This document shows, piece after piece, positions 53,430 to 62,629 of a stretch of DNA of 64,000 bases (within the stretch, counting starts at the first letter, position 1; every line of letters begins with the position of its first letter). The translations under genes were made by a program, and so were the position numbers. The notes beneath the pieces are model-generated. The model was not told the DNA's origin, ran no database searches, and saw only the letters and a program-made list of their open reading frames with translations. Source of the stretch: Pseudomonas putida (lineage in GTDB: Bacteria > Pseudomonadota > Gammaproteobacteria > Pseudomonadales > Pseudomonadaceae); contig NZ_SMTE01000005.1 of the NCBI RefSeq assembly GCF_004357765.1, positions 248,001-312,000 of the forward strand. Reading direction: 5' to 3'.

Positions 53430-55958
53430 TCACTGGCCGGCGCCGAGCCCCAGGAACCAGCGATAGTAGGGGTTGTCTCCGTCGCTGCGGGCCAACGCCG
53501 AAGCCTCTCTGGCCCAGGCCTGGCGGTTGCCGTTGTAGGCATGCAGGCTGAGGCTGTAGAACGCTGCCAGACTGCGCCACTGGTCATTCACCGCACTGGC
53601 GAAGCCCGCATCGGCGCCTTGCAGCGGCGGGGCCTTGCGCAGGGCCAGCAAGGCAGGCAGTACCCGGGTGATCTCCCGTGGGCGCACCCAGGGCGCGTAC
53701 TCGATGCGCGGCTGATCGTCGGTCACCGGCAAGGCGTCGGCGGCATAACGCTCAAGCCCGGAGCGGTCGGTGATCCAGGTCGCCAGCAACGCCTGGGGCG
53801 AAGCGATGCCGACCTCGGCCAGCGCTTCGGCCACTGGGCCATGCGCCAGGCGCTGGCGGATCCGCGCCACATCCAGCGGCATCGGCTGCAACGAGCCGAT
53901 CAGCAGCATCTCGTGAAACTCCGTGGTCCACAGCGTGGCGTGGGGAAACACATCGATGAAGCTGCGTACCAGCGAACGGCTTTCTTCGTCGTTCTGGGTC
54001 GGTAGCGGCAGCCACTGCGCCACCAGGCCCGCCGGTTGCAAACGGGCAGCGGCCAGTTGGTAGAAGTCGCGTGAATAGAGGTTGACCACGCCGGCGGCAG
54101 AAGGCGGTGGCGGCTCCAGGGTGATCAGGTCGTAGCGTTGCTCGCTGCGCAGCAATTCCCGGCGCCCATCGCGCAGCCGAATGTCCAGTCGCGGGTCGTC
54201 AACGGCTGCATAGTTGCCTATGAAGTGCGGAGCGGCCGCCAGCACGTCGGCCAGCAGCTCGGCCACCACCGGACGCTCCAGGCCGGGATAACGCAGCATG
54301 GCCCCAGCGGTGATGCCGGTACCAAAGCCGATCACCAATGCCGAGCGCGGTTCGCCGCTGTGGATCAGCAGCGGCAGCAAAGCCTGCAGGCGCATGTAGC
54401 GCAATGACGGCATGGCATCGCCGGTGTTGGACACCCCCTGGATGTACAAACGGCTGAAGGTCCGCCCTTCTCGTCCCTGGGTCACCACCGCCACGGTGCC
54501 GCCCTTGCCTTCGTGGTAATAGGCGAGCTGCCCATTGCGCGCTCCAGGCAGCAGTTCGGCCAGGCGCTGCGGCGGGGTCACCAGCGCCAGCAGCAGCGTC
54601 GCCAGTGCCACCGCTGCCACGCCAAGCGTAGCCGGGCGGCGCACCCCTTGACCCCGCCAGACCGCCACCAGTCCCACGCCGGCAGCCAGCCCAGCAAGTA
54701 TCGCCAAGGCACGTACCAGGCCAACCTGCGGCACCAGGACGAAGCCTGTGAGCAGCACGCCGGCGATACCTCCGAGCGTATTGAGCGCTACCACCGTGCC
54801 CACGTCCCGGCCCACATGGTCGCTGTCCACCACCAGACGCAGGGCCAGCGGAAACGCGGCGCCAAGCAATGTGGTGGGCACGAAGACCATGCACAGGGCC
54901 GCGACCGCGAAACGCGCGGACATCCCCGCCAGTGCGCTGCCGGTCACCTGCACGACCAGCAACTCGGCCTGGGTCTGAGCCAGCACCAGCCAGCGCCCCA
55001 GCCCCGCCAGCTGTAATAGCGCGAGCAGCCCGGCAACGGCAATCAACAGGCCGAACAGCCCCCAGGGATCGCGAATGCGCTCAGCGCGCCGGGCATACAG
55101 CCAACTGCCGGCGAGCAGCCCGCTGAGGTAGGTGGCCAGCACCACGGCGAAGGCGAAGGCACGGGTGCTCATGAACGGCACGATGGACTGGCTCCACACC
55201 ACCTCGTAACCCAACGCCACACCCCCGGCCAGGCAGTACAGGCCAACAGCCAGACGTGCCTGGGCCGAACGCGGGGCGGGCACTGGTCGGGCAGGCGCCG
55301 GCAAGGTCGTGTCGCGACCGCGGAGCAGCCAGGCGCCGAGGGCCGCCAGCAGGTTCAGGCTGGCGGCGACGCAGGCGCTGCCGGTGACGCCCAGGCGTGG
55401 TAACAATACGAAGGCCGCCAGCAGGGTACCGGCGATGGCCCCGGCGGTGTTGGCCGCGTACAAGCGCCCTCCTGCCTCCGCCAACTGCCCGCTGACGGGG
55501 GCCTGCGCTCGCACCAGCACCGGCAGCGTGCCGCCCATGAGAAATGCCGGCAGGCCCACCAACGCGAACGGCAACGCCCAGGCCAGCAAGCCTACACTGG
55601 CCTCCAGGCGAGCGAACGGCCCGGCGGCGTGGGCCAGACTCAGGGTGGCGCCCAGTCCGAGGAGCGCGACGGCCAGTTCCAGCGACACATACAAGCGCAG
55701 TGGGCGGCTCAGGCGGTCGGCCCAGCGGCCGAGCCACAGGCCGCCGAAGGCCAGCCCGGCGAAGAAGGCGCTGATGCCGGTGGCCACGGCGTGCACTTCC
55801 ACGCCCACCACCAACGACAGCTGTTTGATCCATAGCACCTGGTAGACCAGCCCGGCGGTCCCCGAGAGAAACAGTAGCGAGGCTGGCAAGGCCAGCAGCA
55901 AACGGGACTGCATGTGGCGCTCACGGGTGACGGCAGAGGATGCTGCGGGTGATGCCAT
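53430..55958 (-). CDS. MFS-like membrane domain fused to spermidine-synthase-like methyltransferase domain
   Basis: An 842-residue protein. The N-terminal half (about 15-490) has 12-14 hydrophobic helices and reads LLFLSGTAGLVYQVLWIKQLSLVVG, the usual start of membrane-embedded spermidine synthase-like proteins. The C-terminal half is a Rossmann fold with SAM-binding ALVIGFGTGITAGAM near residue 545 and DLITLEPPPPSAAGVVNLYSRDFYQL. The acidic residues that bind putrescine in true SpeE are not clearly conserved, so aminopropyl transfer is doubtful. The role of such fusions is essentially unknown. It lies downstream of the sulfatase but separated by a strong terminator. The ATG at 55958 has a poor ribosome binding site; MQSRLLL at 55913 is the alternative. 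Confidence 0.8.
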   Translation of the reverse strand: MASPAASSAVTRERHMQSRLLLALPASLLFLSGTAGLVYQVLWIKQLSLVVGVEVHAVATGISAFFAGLAFGGLWLGRWADRLSRPLRLYVSLELAVALLGLGATLSLAHAAGPFARLEASVGLLAWALPFALVGLPAFLMGGTLPVLVRAQAPVSGQLAEAGGRLYAANTAGAIAGTLLAAFVLLPRLGVTGSACVAASLNLLAALGAWLLRGRDTTLPAPARPVPAPRSAQARLAVGLYCLAGGVALGYEVVWSQSIVPFMSTRAFAFAVVLATYLSGLLAGSWLYARRAERIRDPWGLFGLLIAVAGLLALLQLAGLGRWLVLAQTQAELLVVQVTGSALAGMSARFAVAALCMVFVPTTLLGAAFPLALRLVVDSDHVGRDVGTVVALNTLGGIAGVLLTGFVLVPQVGLVRALAILAGLAAGVGLVAVWRGQGVRRPATLGVAAVALATLLLALVTPPQRLAELLPGARNGQLAYYHEGKGGTVAVVTQGREGRTFSRLYIQGVSNTGDAMPSLRYMRLQALLPLLIHSGEPRSALVIGFGTGITAGAMLRYPGLERPVVAELLADVLAAAPHFIGNYAAVDDPRLDIRLRDGRRELLRSEQRYDLITLEPPPPSAAGVVNLYSRDFYQLAAARLQPAGLVAQWLPLPTQNDEESRSLVRSFIDVFPHATLWTTEFHEMLLIGSLQPMPLDVARIRQRLAHGPVAEALAEVGIASPQALLATWITDRSGLERYAADALPVTDDQPRIEYAPWVRPREITRVLPALLALRKAPPLQGADAGFASAVNDQWRSLAAFYSLSLHAYNGNRQAWAREASALARSDGDNPYYRWFLGLGAGQ

Positions 55959-55989
55959 GGGGAGCGCCTTATCCGGTACAGGTGAAAAA

Positions 55990-56013
55990 CAGGAGCGGGT
56001 CTGCCCGCTCCTG
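55990..56013 (-). terminator. Intrinsic terminator of the sulfatase gene
   Basis: CAGGAGCGGG (55990-55999) and CCCGCTCCTG (56004-56013) form a perfect 10-bp stem with a 4-base loop. On the minus strand the stem is followed directly by TTTTT. It begins 23 bases after the sulfatase stop. This is the clearest rho-independent terminator in the window. Confidence 0.88.
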
Positions 56014-56036
56014 TCGTCATGGCACTACGGTAGACC

Positions 56037-57605
56037 TCACTGCTTGTTCATCTTCGCCTCGATCTTCTTGTCCACGTCAGCACGGATCTGGTCGATGCTG
56101 AAGCTGGCCGGGCGTTGGCTCGGCGGGTAGTCGACGAAGGTCTGCAGGAAAGCAGCTGCTTTGCGGACACCATTGAAAATCAGGAAATCATTCTTGGTGA
56201 GCCAATCATAGTACTGGTCCGACACGACGTCGGCGCGTTCGTATGGGTCCATGCGCAGGTTGAACAGCTTGGGCACCCGCAAGCAGGTGAATGGCTCACT
56301 CCAGACCTTCAATCCGCCTGGGGCACGTTGCTCACAGAACACCAGCTTCCAGTCGTCATAGCGCATGCCGACCAGGTCACCGTCATCGCTGAAATAATAG
56401 AACTCTTTACGCGCGCTCTTATCGGTCTTGCCGGTCAACATGTCCAGCTGATTGTATCCATCGAGATGAACTTTGAAGTTCTTGCCCCCCAGATCAGCCC
56501 CCTTCAACAGGCGCTCCTTGATGTCTGTATCGCCCACCGCGGCGAGCAGCGTCGGGAACCAGTCGAGGCCAGAAATCATCTGCGTATTGATCGTGTCGGC
56601 CTTGATCTTGCCAGGCCAGCGGATGATTGCAGGTACGCGGAAGGCACCTTCCCAGTTCGAGTTCTTCTCATTACGGAACGGCGTGGTCGCCGCGTCCGGC
56701 CAGGACCATTGATTAGGCCCATTGTCGGTCGTGTAGACGACGATGGTGTTGTCGGTGACCTTGAGGTCATCCAATGTCTTCAGCAGCTTGCCTACATCAC
56801 CATCGTGCTCGAGCATACCGTCAGCGTACTCGTTCCCAACCATACCGCTCTGGCCTTGCATGGACTCGCGCACATGGGTGAAGGCATGCATGCGCGTGGT
56901 GTTCATCCACACGAAGAACGGTTTGTCGGCCTTGACCTGCTTGTCTATGAAGTTGATCGCCGCCTGGGTGGTTTCGTCGTCGATGGTTTCCATGCGCTTC
57001 TTGGTCAGTGCACCGGTATCCTCGATCTTGCCGTCGGCGCTGGACTTGATAACACCGCGTGGCGATGCAGCCTTGACGAATTCCTGGTCATCCTTGGGCC
57101 AGAACGGACGCTCCGGCTCCTCTTCGGCATTGAGGTGATACAGGTTGCCGAAGAACTCATCGAAACCATGATTGGTCGGCAGGTACTCGTCGCGGTCGCC
57201 CAGGTGGTTCTTGCCGAACTGGCCGGTGGCATAGCCCTGTGCCTTGAGGGCCTGGGCGATGGTGACGTCGCGTGCCTGAAGGCCCACCGGCACACCGGGC
57301 ATACCGACCTTGGACAACCCGGTGCGCAGCGCCGACTGGCCGGTGATGAAGGTGGACCGCCCCGCCGTGCAGCTGTTTTCGGCGTAATAGTCGGTGAACA
57401 TCATGCCTTCCTTGGCGATGCGGTCGATGTTCGGCGTCTGGTAGCCGACCACGCCCTTGCCGTAGGCGCTGATGTTGGTCTGACCGATGTCGTCACCGAA
57501 GATGACCAGAATGTTCGGCTTGTCCGCCGCACTGGCCATTCCCATCGCCAACGTTGCCGAGGCTGCAAGGGCAGCCGCCGACAACCACGTTCTGCTGGAC
57601 TTCAT
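56037..57605 (-). CDS. Secreted sulfatase with CTAGR activation motif
   Basis: A 522-residue sulfatase with a signal peptide (about 1-26, cut after ASA). Metal-site Asp residues are in NILVIFGDDIGQ and TTDNGPNQWSW. The activation motif is CTAGR at 79-83, so Cys79 is the formylglycine site, with Ala instead of the usual Pro at the third position. The gene shows visibly lower GC in places (for example around 56160-56220) than its neighbours. It lies 85 bases after a secreted HAD phosphatase on the same strand and ends at a strong terminator. Substrate unknown; the FGE at 38215 is the only maturation enzyme visible here. Confidence 0.9.
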   Translation of the reverse strand: MKSSRTWLSAAALAASATLAMGMASAADKPNILVIFGDDIGQTNISAYGKGVVGYQTPNIDRIAKEGMMFTDYYAENSCTAGRSTFITGQSALRTGLSKVGMPGVPVGLQARDVTIAQALKAQGYATGQFGKNHLGDRDEYLPTNHGFDEFFGNLYHLNAEEEPERPFWPKDDQEFVKAASPRGVIKSSADGKIEDTGALTKKRMETIDDETTQAAINFIDKQVKADKPFFVWMNTTRMHAFTHVRESMQGQSGMVGNEYADGMLEHDGDVGKLLKTLDDLKVTDNTIVVYTTDNGPNQWSWPDAATTPFRNEKNSNWEGAFRVPAIIRWPGKIKADTINTQMISGLDWFPTLLAAVGDTDIKERLLKGADLGGKNFKVHLDGYNQLDMLTGKTDKSARKEFYYFSDDGDLVGMRYDDWKLVFCEQRAPGGLKVWSEPFTCLRVPKLFNLRMDPYERADVVSDQYYDWLTKNDFLIFNGVRKAAAFLQTFVDYPPSQRPASFSIDQIRADVDKKIEAKMNKQ

Positions 57606-57689
57606 AGCTACGCTCTCCGTTTCACGTCACTGCTGTCGTCCACGACTGCTGGCACGGAATCTACCGTGCGCCTGCGGCTGGTTTTTGAA

Positions 57690-58700
57690 TCACTGCGGTG
57701 TTTCAAAGGGGTACACCCGGCGCCATTCGTTGGCCATGTCGACCACGGTCCAACCCTTGATCCGGGCCTGGACAAGCGCCTTGTCGAGCCGGCCCACCGA
57801 GCTGTTGCGGTCATAAGCCCACTCGCGCTGGGCGTCGGTGTGGTGTACCAGTCCGGCAAAGCGTTTGCCTTTGCCGGCCGTGGTCCACTGCAGCATCTGC
57901 AGGTCGCCGTCAGAGTTACCAAAGGCCAGCACGGGCCGACGGCCGATGATCGAATCGATGCTGACCGGTTTGCCTGGGCCATCGTCGTTGTGCACGAGCT
58001 CGGGCAGGCGCTGGATGCTCAATGTGCCTTGCTTGTCCTGGAACGCTGCATTCAGGGTGGTGCCGATCACCTGTTCCGGGGGGATGCCATACACCTCTTC
58101 GGCAAAGGCACGCATGAATGCGACCTCCCCGCCAGAGACAATGTAGGTCTTGAAGCCGTTGTTACGCAGGTACGCCAGCAACTCCAACATCGGCTGAAAG
58201 ACCATTTCGGTGTACGGCTTGCCGGTGCGCGGGTGACGGGCGCTGGCCAGCCAGCTGCGGCTGCGGGCAATGAAGTCTTCGCTGCTCATGCCCGCGTGGG
58301 TGGCCACCACGATTTTCATCATGCCGTCCATGCCTTGGGCAGCCAGCGCCTGGTGATCGTTCTCCAGCACCGCCTTGAACGGTTGCTGCTCACGCCACTG
58401 CGGATGTTGCGGGGCCAGGCGCTTGATTTCGTCCATGGCGAACAGCACTTCGAAATACATCGGCTGCTCGCTCCACAGCGTGCCGTCGTTGTCAAACACC
58501 GCGATGCGCTCGGCTGGGGCGATGTAATCGGTGCCTCCCTCTTGAGTTATGGCGCTGACGAATGCCTCGATGGCCTGGCGCGACTGGCCCTCCCGCCAGG
58601 ACGCCATGGGCTCGGTCGCCAGTGCCTGCAACGCCGGAACAATCAGTAGCACACACAGCAATGTGCGCGCGACAGCCGTGCCAACCGGGGTATGGCGCAT
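57690..58700 (-). CDS. Secreted HAD-superfamily phosphatase
   Basis: A 336-residue protein with a signal peptide (about 1-28). The HAD motif I is DNDGT at residues 70-74 (VFDNDGTLWSEQP), nucleophile Asp70 and acid/base Asp72. Motif II Ser is in YIVSGGEVAFM, and the motif IV region reads AFGNSDGDLQML. It resembles phosphoserine-phosphatase-like HAD proteins but is exported, so it may act as a nonspecific periplasmic phosphatase. I chose the ATG at 58700, with AAGGA upstream. It follows batD by 43 bases and precedes the sulfatase by 85, all on one strand. Confidence 0.85.
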   Translation of the reverse strand: MRHTPVGTAVARTLLCVLLIVPALQALATEPMASWREGQSRQAIEAFVSAITQEGGTDYIAPAERIAVFDNDGTLWSEQPMYFEVLFAMDEIKRLAPQHPQWREQQPFKAVLENDHQALAAQGMDGMMKIVVATHAGMSSEDFIARSRSWLASARHPRTGKPYTEMVFQPMLELLAYLRNNGFKTYIVSGGEVAFMRAFAEEVYGIPPEQVIGTTLNAAFQDKQGTLSIQRLPELVHNDDGPGKPVSIDSIIGRRPVLAFGNSDGDLQMLQWTTAGKGKRFAGLVHHTDAQREWAYDRNSSVGRLDKALVQARIKGWTVVDMANEWRRVYPFETPQ

Positions 58701-58743
58701 GGTCAACCATCCTTGCTGAAGTTGCCGGCCTGACCGTGTTCGG

Positions 58744-60054
58744 TCAGGGATTCAGTTGCTTGAGTGCGTGCTTGCCCTGTGACTTGGGTGGCTGCGCCTC
58801 GACTCGCTGTCGCAGGTTTTGCAATGCCTGCCAGCGGGCATCGGCAGGGGGCCGCTGGGCGGGTCCTGCGGCATAAAAACCCTGGAAGAAGGCTAGCAAA
58901 GCTCCCTCACTCTGCCTGTCGCCGAGATGTTCACTTGACGACAGCGTGCGCTGCCCGGTGGCTCTCCGCAGCCACCGGTACATGGCGTCCAGCCGCGCCG
59001 GCTCGCGGGCACACTGCTGCCGGGCCTGGCGCCAGGCGTAACCGGGTGATTCCAGCCAGGCCCGGTGGTGGCGTGCCTGCCAGCGCCGCAGCCACTGCCA
59101 GCCGGCCAGCCCCCAGGAGAGTGCGGCCCAGGCCAGCCCCGCCAGCAGCAACACCAGCAATGCCAGCAGCACGCCATGGCTGGCGATGCTGACCTGTGCG
59201 CCCTGGCCCAGCGCGCGCAAGTCTTCGCGCAGGGAGAACGGCTCCTGGTAGCTGCCCTCGCCTGCTTCTAGGTCCACGGCGGGCACCGAGGCCGTGCGCG
59301 CCTGGCCAGTGGTGGCGTCCCACCACCGCACGTCGATGGCTGGCAGCTGGTAGCGGCCTGCTTCACCCACCACATACGTGACGCTGTCCTCGCGCTGGCC
59401 GCCCAGTGTGCCTCCGCGCCCGTCACTCAACGGTGTCACGCTGGGCGTCTGCACGTAGCGCTTTAGCCCCTTGACCTGGGCAAGGGTCGGAGGCGGAATG
59501 AGCATTGCCTGGCCACCCCGAGCGATGATGTACACCTTGCGGGTAAGGCTGTCGCCTGCGCGCAAAGGCGTGTGCGAACGCTCCACGGTCTGGCTGACCT
59601 CCACCGCCTGCGCGACCAGCCGTTGCTCGCCGCCGTTGCCAGCGCCGCCCCTCACCGTGAACGACAAGGGCGGGCTTCGTACCGTCTGCGCTCCCGTGCC
59701 CTGGCCCGGGTGCACACGGAACGTCAGCGTCGGGATACTGAACGGCTGGGCCACCGTTGGGGTGATCTGGTAGCTGTAGCGCAGGCCAAAGAAGGTTTTG
59801 CCATCGATCTGCTGGTTCAGGTGCCGAGCCTCGCCACCGGGCGGGCCGACCACAGCACCGGGCAACTGCAGCACCGGCAACTCGGGCGGTGCGGTGAACC
59901 AAGTGTCGACCAACAGGTCCACCTCCAGGTTGACCGTGCCCCCCACCATGATCGCGCTGTCCGGCACGAGGCGCGCCTGCACCCGCACTTCGGGTTCGGC
60001 AGCCCCGGCCAACCCGGCCAGGCAGGCGAGCAACAGCACGGCAAGGCGTGTCAT
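58744..60054 (-). CDS. BatD-like protein of the MoxR-associated operon
   Basis: A 436-residue protein with a signal peptide (MTRLAVLLLACLAGLAGA), a large periplasmic beta-rich BatD/oxygen-tolerance domain (about 20-290), a membrane helix (about 296-325, GVLLALLVLLLAGLAWAALSW) and a cytoplasmic helical tail. RSHTPLRAGDSLTRKVYIIARGGQAMLIPP is typical of BatD. Its ATG at 60054 overlaps the batB/C stop by four bases. In other bacteria Bat proteins form a membrane complex with a MoxR AAA ATPase; the exact client is unknown. Confidence 0.87.
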   Translation of the reverse strand: MTRLAVLLLACLAGLAGAAEPEVRVQARLVPDSAIMVGGTVNLEVDLLVDTWFTAPPELPVLQLPGAVVGPPGGEARHLNQQIDGKTFFGLRYSYQITPTVAQPFSIPTLTFRVHPGQGTGAQTVRSPPLSFTVRGGAGNGGEQRLVAQAVEVSQTVERSHTPLRAGDSLTRKVYIIARGGQAMLIPPPTLAQVKGLKRYVQTPSVTPLSDGRGGTLGGQREDSVTYVVGEAGRYQLPAIDVRWWDATTGQARTASVPAVDLEAGEGSYQEPFSLREDLRALGQGAQVSIASHGVLLALLVLLLAGLAWAALSWGLAGWQWLRRWQARHHRAWLESPGYAWRQARQQCAREPARLDAMYRWLRRATGQRTLSSSEHLGDRQSEGALLAFFQGFYAAGPAQRPPADARWQALQNLRQRVEAQPPKSQGKHALKQLNP

Positions 60055-61652
60055 GGCGCCTCCGGGGCGGCCGTTTGCCGTGCGGACTGCTGAATCGAGA
60101 ACTTGCGCTTGAGAAACTGCGCTGGCGACGTGGTCAGGTTGTTCAACCACACTTGGTCGGACGCCGCCTGTGGCGTCTTCTGCTGCTGTTGCTGTCCGCC
60201 CACGGTCGGTGTCTGGTCTTCGACCACCTTGTCGGCTTTCTCGTCGGGCGTGCCGGCTTTTTGCTGATCCTCGTAATCCTTTTGCAACGCTTGCGCCAAC
60301 GCCAGGTTGGCCTTGGCTTCAGCAAAGTCCGGCTGCAGGCGCAACGCCTGCTGGTAGGCCGCTATGGCCGGGTCGAACTTGAACAGCCGCACGTAGCTAT
60401 TGCCTTGGTAGAACCAGGCAGGTGCCGTGTCCAGCTTGCCCAGAATGGCCAGCGCTGCCTGGAAATCCGCGGCCTGGTAGGCAGCGACGCCTTTCCAGTA
60501 AGGATCGTGAAAGTGCGCGGCGGCCTGTGGGTAGTGACCGTGCTCGAACGCCCAGCGCCCTTGCTGGTCAGCAGTGAAGAAGGCATCGAGCAGAATGCCG
60601 GCACGAGCAGGCTCAGCCCCGCTCCCCAGCAGCAACGCCAGCAGCAGGCCGGGTAACCAGTTCACCCGCCAGCCGCGACGCACGCTGAAGAGGCCGATCA
60701 GCAGCAGCGGCCAGCACAGCCAGTAGCCGGCATCCTTCCAGTGCACCTGCCCGCCATCGGCGCTGGCGGCCTTGAAGTGGCGCTGGGCGTGCAACTCGAC
60801 CCAATCCAGGTCATCGTCGCCCAGTGTAAGGCTGCCCAAAGGTGCGCTGGCGGCCTTGGCCAAGCCCTTGAGGCCTTGCTCGTCGAAATCGCCCTGCACA
60901 GGCCGGCCTTCGGCGTCGAGCCGGGGCATGCCCTGGGCGGAGCGTAGCGGGCCGGTGGACTGGCTGCCGACCGCCAGCACCAGCACCTGCAGCGGCGTGC
61001 CGCCCAGGCGCTTATCGATGGCGTCGAACTGGCTGGGGTCGGCGCCGTCGGTCAGCAGTACCAAGGTGCCTGGGGTCTTTTCCGCATCCAGCAGTTTGAG
61101 CGCCTGATCGATTACGCCCAGTACATCCTTACCGGGCGTGCTCATCAGGTCAGTGCTCAATGCCTGGATGAAGGTGTCGAGCAGACCAGGGTCCTCCGTT
61201 GTCGGCAGCACCAGATGGGCACTGCCGGCGTAAGCGATCAGCCCAGTGCGCGCCCCGCCACGGCGCATCACCAAGTCGTGCAGGGTGTGGCGTGCGGCAG
61301 CCAGGCGGCTGGGCGGTACATCGTCGGCATCCATCGAAGGCGACAGGTCGAGCGCCAGAATCAGCGGCGCGCGGTCATCGAGAAAGTCCGGCGTGTCCTG
61401 CTGCCAGGTCGGCCCGGCGGCAGCCAGTGCCGCCAGCACCAGCATGGCTCCCAGCCCGTGCACCGGGCGCAGGCGACGTGGGTCCGCCGGGGTGATCATC
61501 AAGTGCTGCACCAGGTGCGGGGCGATGACGCCGTTCAATTGCCGCCGCAGGTCGTGGCGGCGCAGCCACAGTAACGGCAGCAGCACGCCGGGCAAGATCA
61601 GCAGCAGCCACCACGGGCGCAGGAAATGGAAAGCGGCCAGGTCGATGGTCAT
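60051..61652 (-). CDS. Membrane von Willebrand A domain protein fused to TPR (BatB/BatC fusion)
   Basis: A 533-residue protein. Two N-terminal helices flank a von Willebrand A domain (about 92-290) with an intact MIDAS motif DLSPSMD at 102-108 and TDGAD later. Two more helices follow near 325-365. A C-terminal tetratricopeptide region (about 375-460) carries WFYQGNSYVRLFKFDPAIAAYQQALRLQPDFAEAKANLALAQAL. The tail is polar and Gln-rich (GGQQQQQ). In Bacteroides and Leptospira BatB and BatC are separate; here they are one polypeptide, as is common in Pseudomonas. ATGA overlaps occur at both ends. Confidence 0.88.
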   Translation of the reverse strand: MTIDLAAFHFLRPWWLLLILPGVLLPLLWLRRHDLRRQLNGVIAPHLVQHLMITPADPRRLRPVHGLGAMLVLAALAAAGPTWQQDTPDFLDDRAPLILALDLSPSMDADDVPPSRLAAARHTLHDLVMRRGGARTGLIAYAGSAHLVLPTTEDPGLLDTFIQALSTDLMSTPGKDVLGVIDQALKLLDAEKTPGTLVLLTDGADPSQFDAIDKRLGGTPLQVLVLAVGSQSTGPLRSAQGMPRLDAEGRPVQGDFDEQGLKGLAKAASAPLGSLTLGDDDLDWVELHAQRHFKAASADGGQVHWKDAGYWLCWPLLLIGLFSVRRGWRVNWLPGLLLALLLGSGAEPARAGILLDAFFTADQQGRWAFEHGHYPQAAAHFHDPYWKGVAAYQAADFQAALAILGKLDTAPAWFYQGNSYVRLFKFDPAIAAYQQALRLQPDFAEAKANLALAQALQKDYEDQQKAGTPDEKADKVVEDQTPTVGGQQQQQKTPQAASDQVWLNNLTTSPAQFLKRKFSIQQSARQTAAPEAP

Positions 61653-62629
61653 GCCTTTACCCCCGGGCGTCGTGCCCACGCCAGCGCCAACAGGTGGCTC
61701 GCCAGCAACGCAACAGCCGCCGCACCCAACGGCCACACGAACAGGTCGCGCTTGGGCTGATGGCTGTACGTCTGCACCTTGTGCGGCGTCAGCCGGTCAA
61801 GGGTGGCGTACACCTGTTGCAGCGCCTGGCGGTCGCCGGCACGGAAGAACTGGCCGCCTGTGGTGCGGGAGATGGCCTGCAAGGTGGCGAGGTCGACCTT
61901 GGCATCGCCGGTGCTCTGCGGGTCGCCGATACCGATGGTATGTACCACGACGCCGTTGGCCTGAGCCAAGTGGGCTGCATGTTCGGGGGTGATGGCGCTG
62001 CTGGTGTCGTTGCCGTCGGTCAGCAGGATCAGTACTTTTTCCTGCTCCTTGGTGTTTTCCAGAGCTTTGATGGTCAGGCCAATGGCATCGCCCAGCGCGG
62101 TGTTGGGTCCGGCCATGCCGATACCGACCTCATCGAGCAGCAGCAACAGGCTGGCATGATCGAGGGTCAGCGGCGCCTGGGGATATGCGCCGGTGCCGAA
62201 CACGATCAAGCCGATGCGGTCGTCTTTGCGCCGGGCAATGAAGTCACGCACCACCGCCTTGACCACGCTCAGGCGGTCGGTCTTCTGGCCGTCTGCATTG
62301 CTGTAGTCAGTGGCCTCCATCGACTGGGAGATGTCGATGGCCAGCATCAGGTCGCGGATCGGTTGTACACGCTGGATGGGTTTTTCCACCAGCACCGGCC
62401 GGGCACAGGCGGCTACCAGCAAACACCACACCAGCACATTGAGCAGCAGTTGCGCACGCCCGCCACCCACGCTGGCCTGCCCCGGCTGCTTGCCGACGGC
62501 GCGGCTCATGGCCGCGAAAAACGGCACGCGCAAGGCGCTGCGGCCTTCCTGGTACGGGGCCAGTAACCGATAAGCCAGCCACGCCAGCGGCAGCAGCAGA
62601 AACGCCCAGGGGTAATCAAACTGCCACAT
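61649..62629 (-). CDS. BatA-like von Willebrand A domain membrane protein
   Basis: A 326-residue protein. Two N-terminal membrane helices (about 7-25 and 58-76) are followed by a periplasmic or cytoplasmic vWA domain (about 90-285) with MIDAS DISQSM at 99-104, and a C-terminal helix (about 300-320). It is the canonical BatA arrangement. The start MWQFDYPWAFLLLPLAW at 62629 lies inside the 3' end of the DUF4381 gene (14-base overlap). Stop and downstream start overlap as ATGA. Confidence 0.9.
   Translation of the reverse strand: MWQFDYPWAFLLLPLAWLAYRLLAPYQEGRSALRVPFFAAMSRAVGKQPGQASVGGGRAQLLLNVLVWCLLVAACARPVLVEKPIQRVQPIRDLMLAIDISQSMEATDYSNADGQKTDRLSVVKAVVRDFIARRKDDRIGLIVFGTGAYPQAPLTLDHASLLLLLDEVGIGMAGPNTALGDAIGLTIKALENTKEQEKVLILLTDGNDTSSAITPEHAAHLAQANGVVVHTIGIGDPQSTGDAKVDLATLQAISRTTGGQFFRAGDRQALQQVYATLDRLTPHKVQTYSHQPKRDLFVWPLGAAAVALLASHLLALAWARRPGVKA

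Noticed and set aside
56115-58649. 844-residue open frame on the plus strand
   Set aside because: It is antisense to the sulfatase and HAD phosphatase genes, whose motifs, signal peptides and start sites are clear. Long antisense frames are expected in GC-rich DNA.
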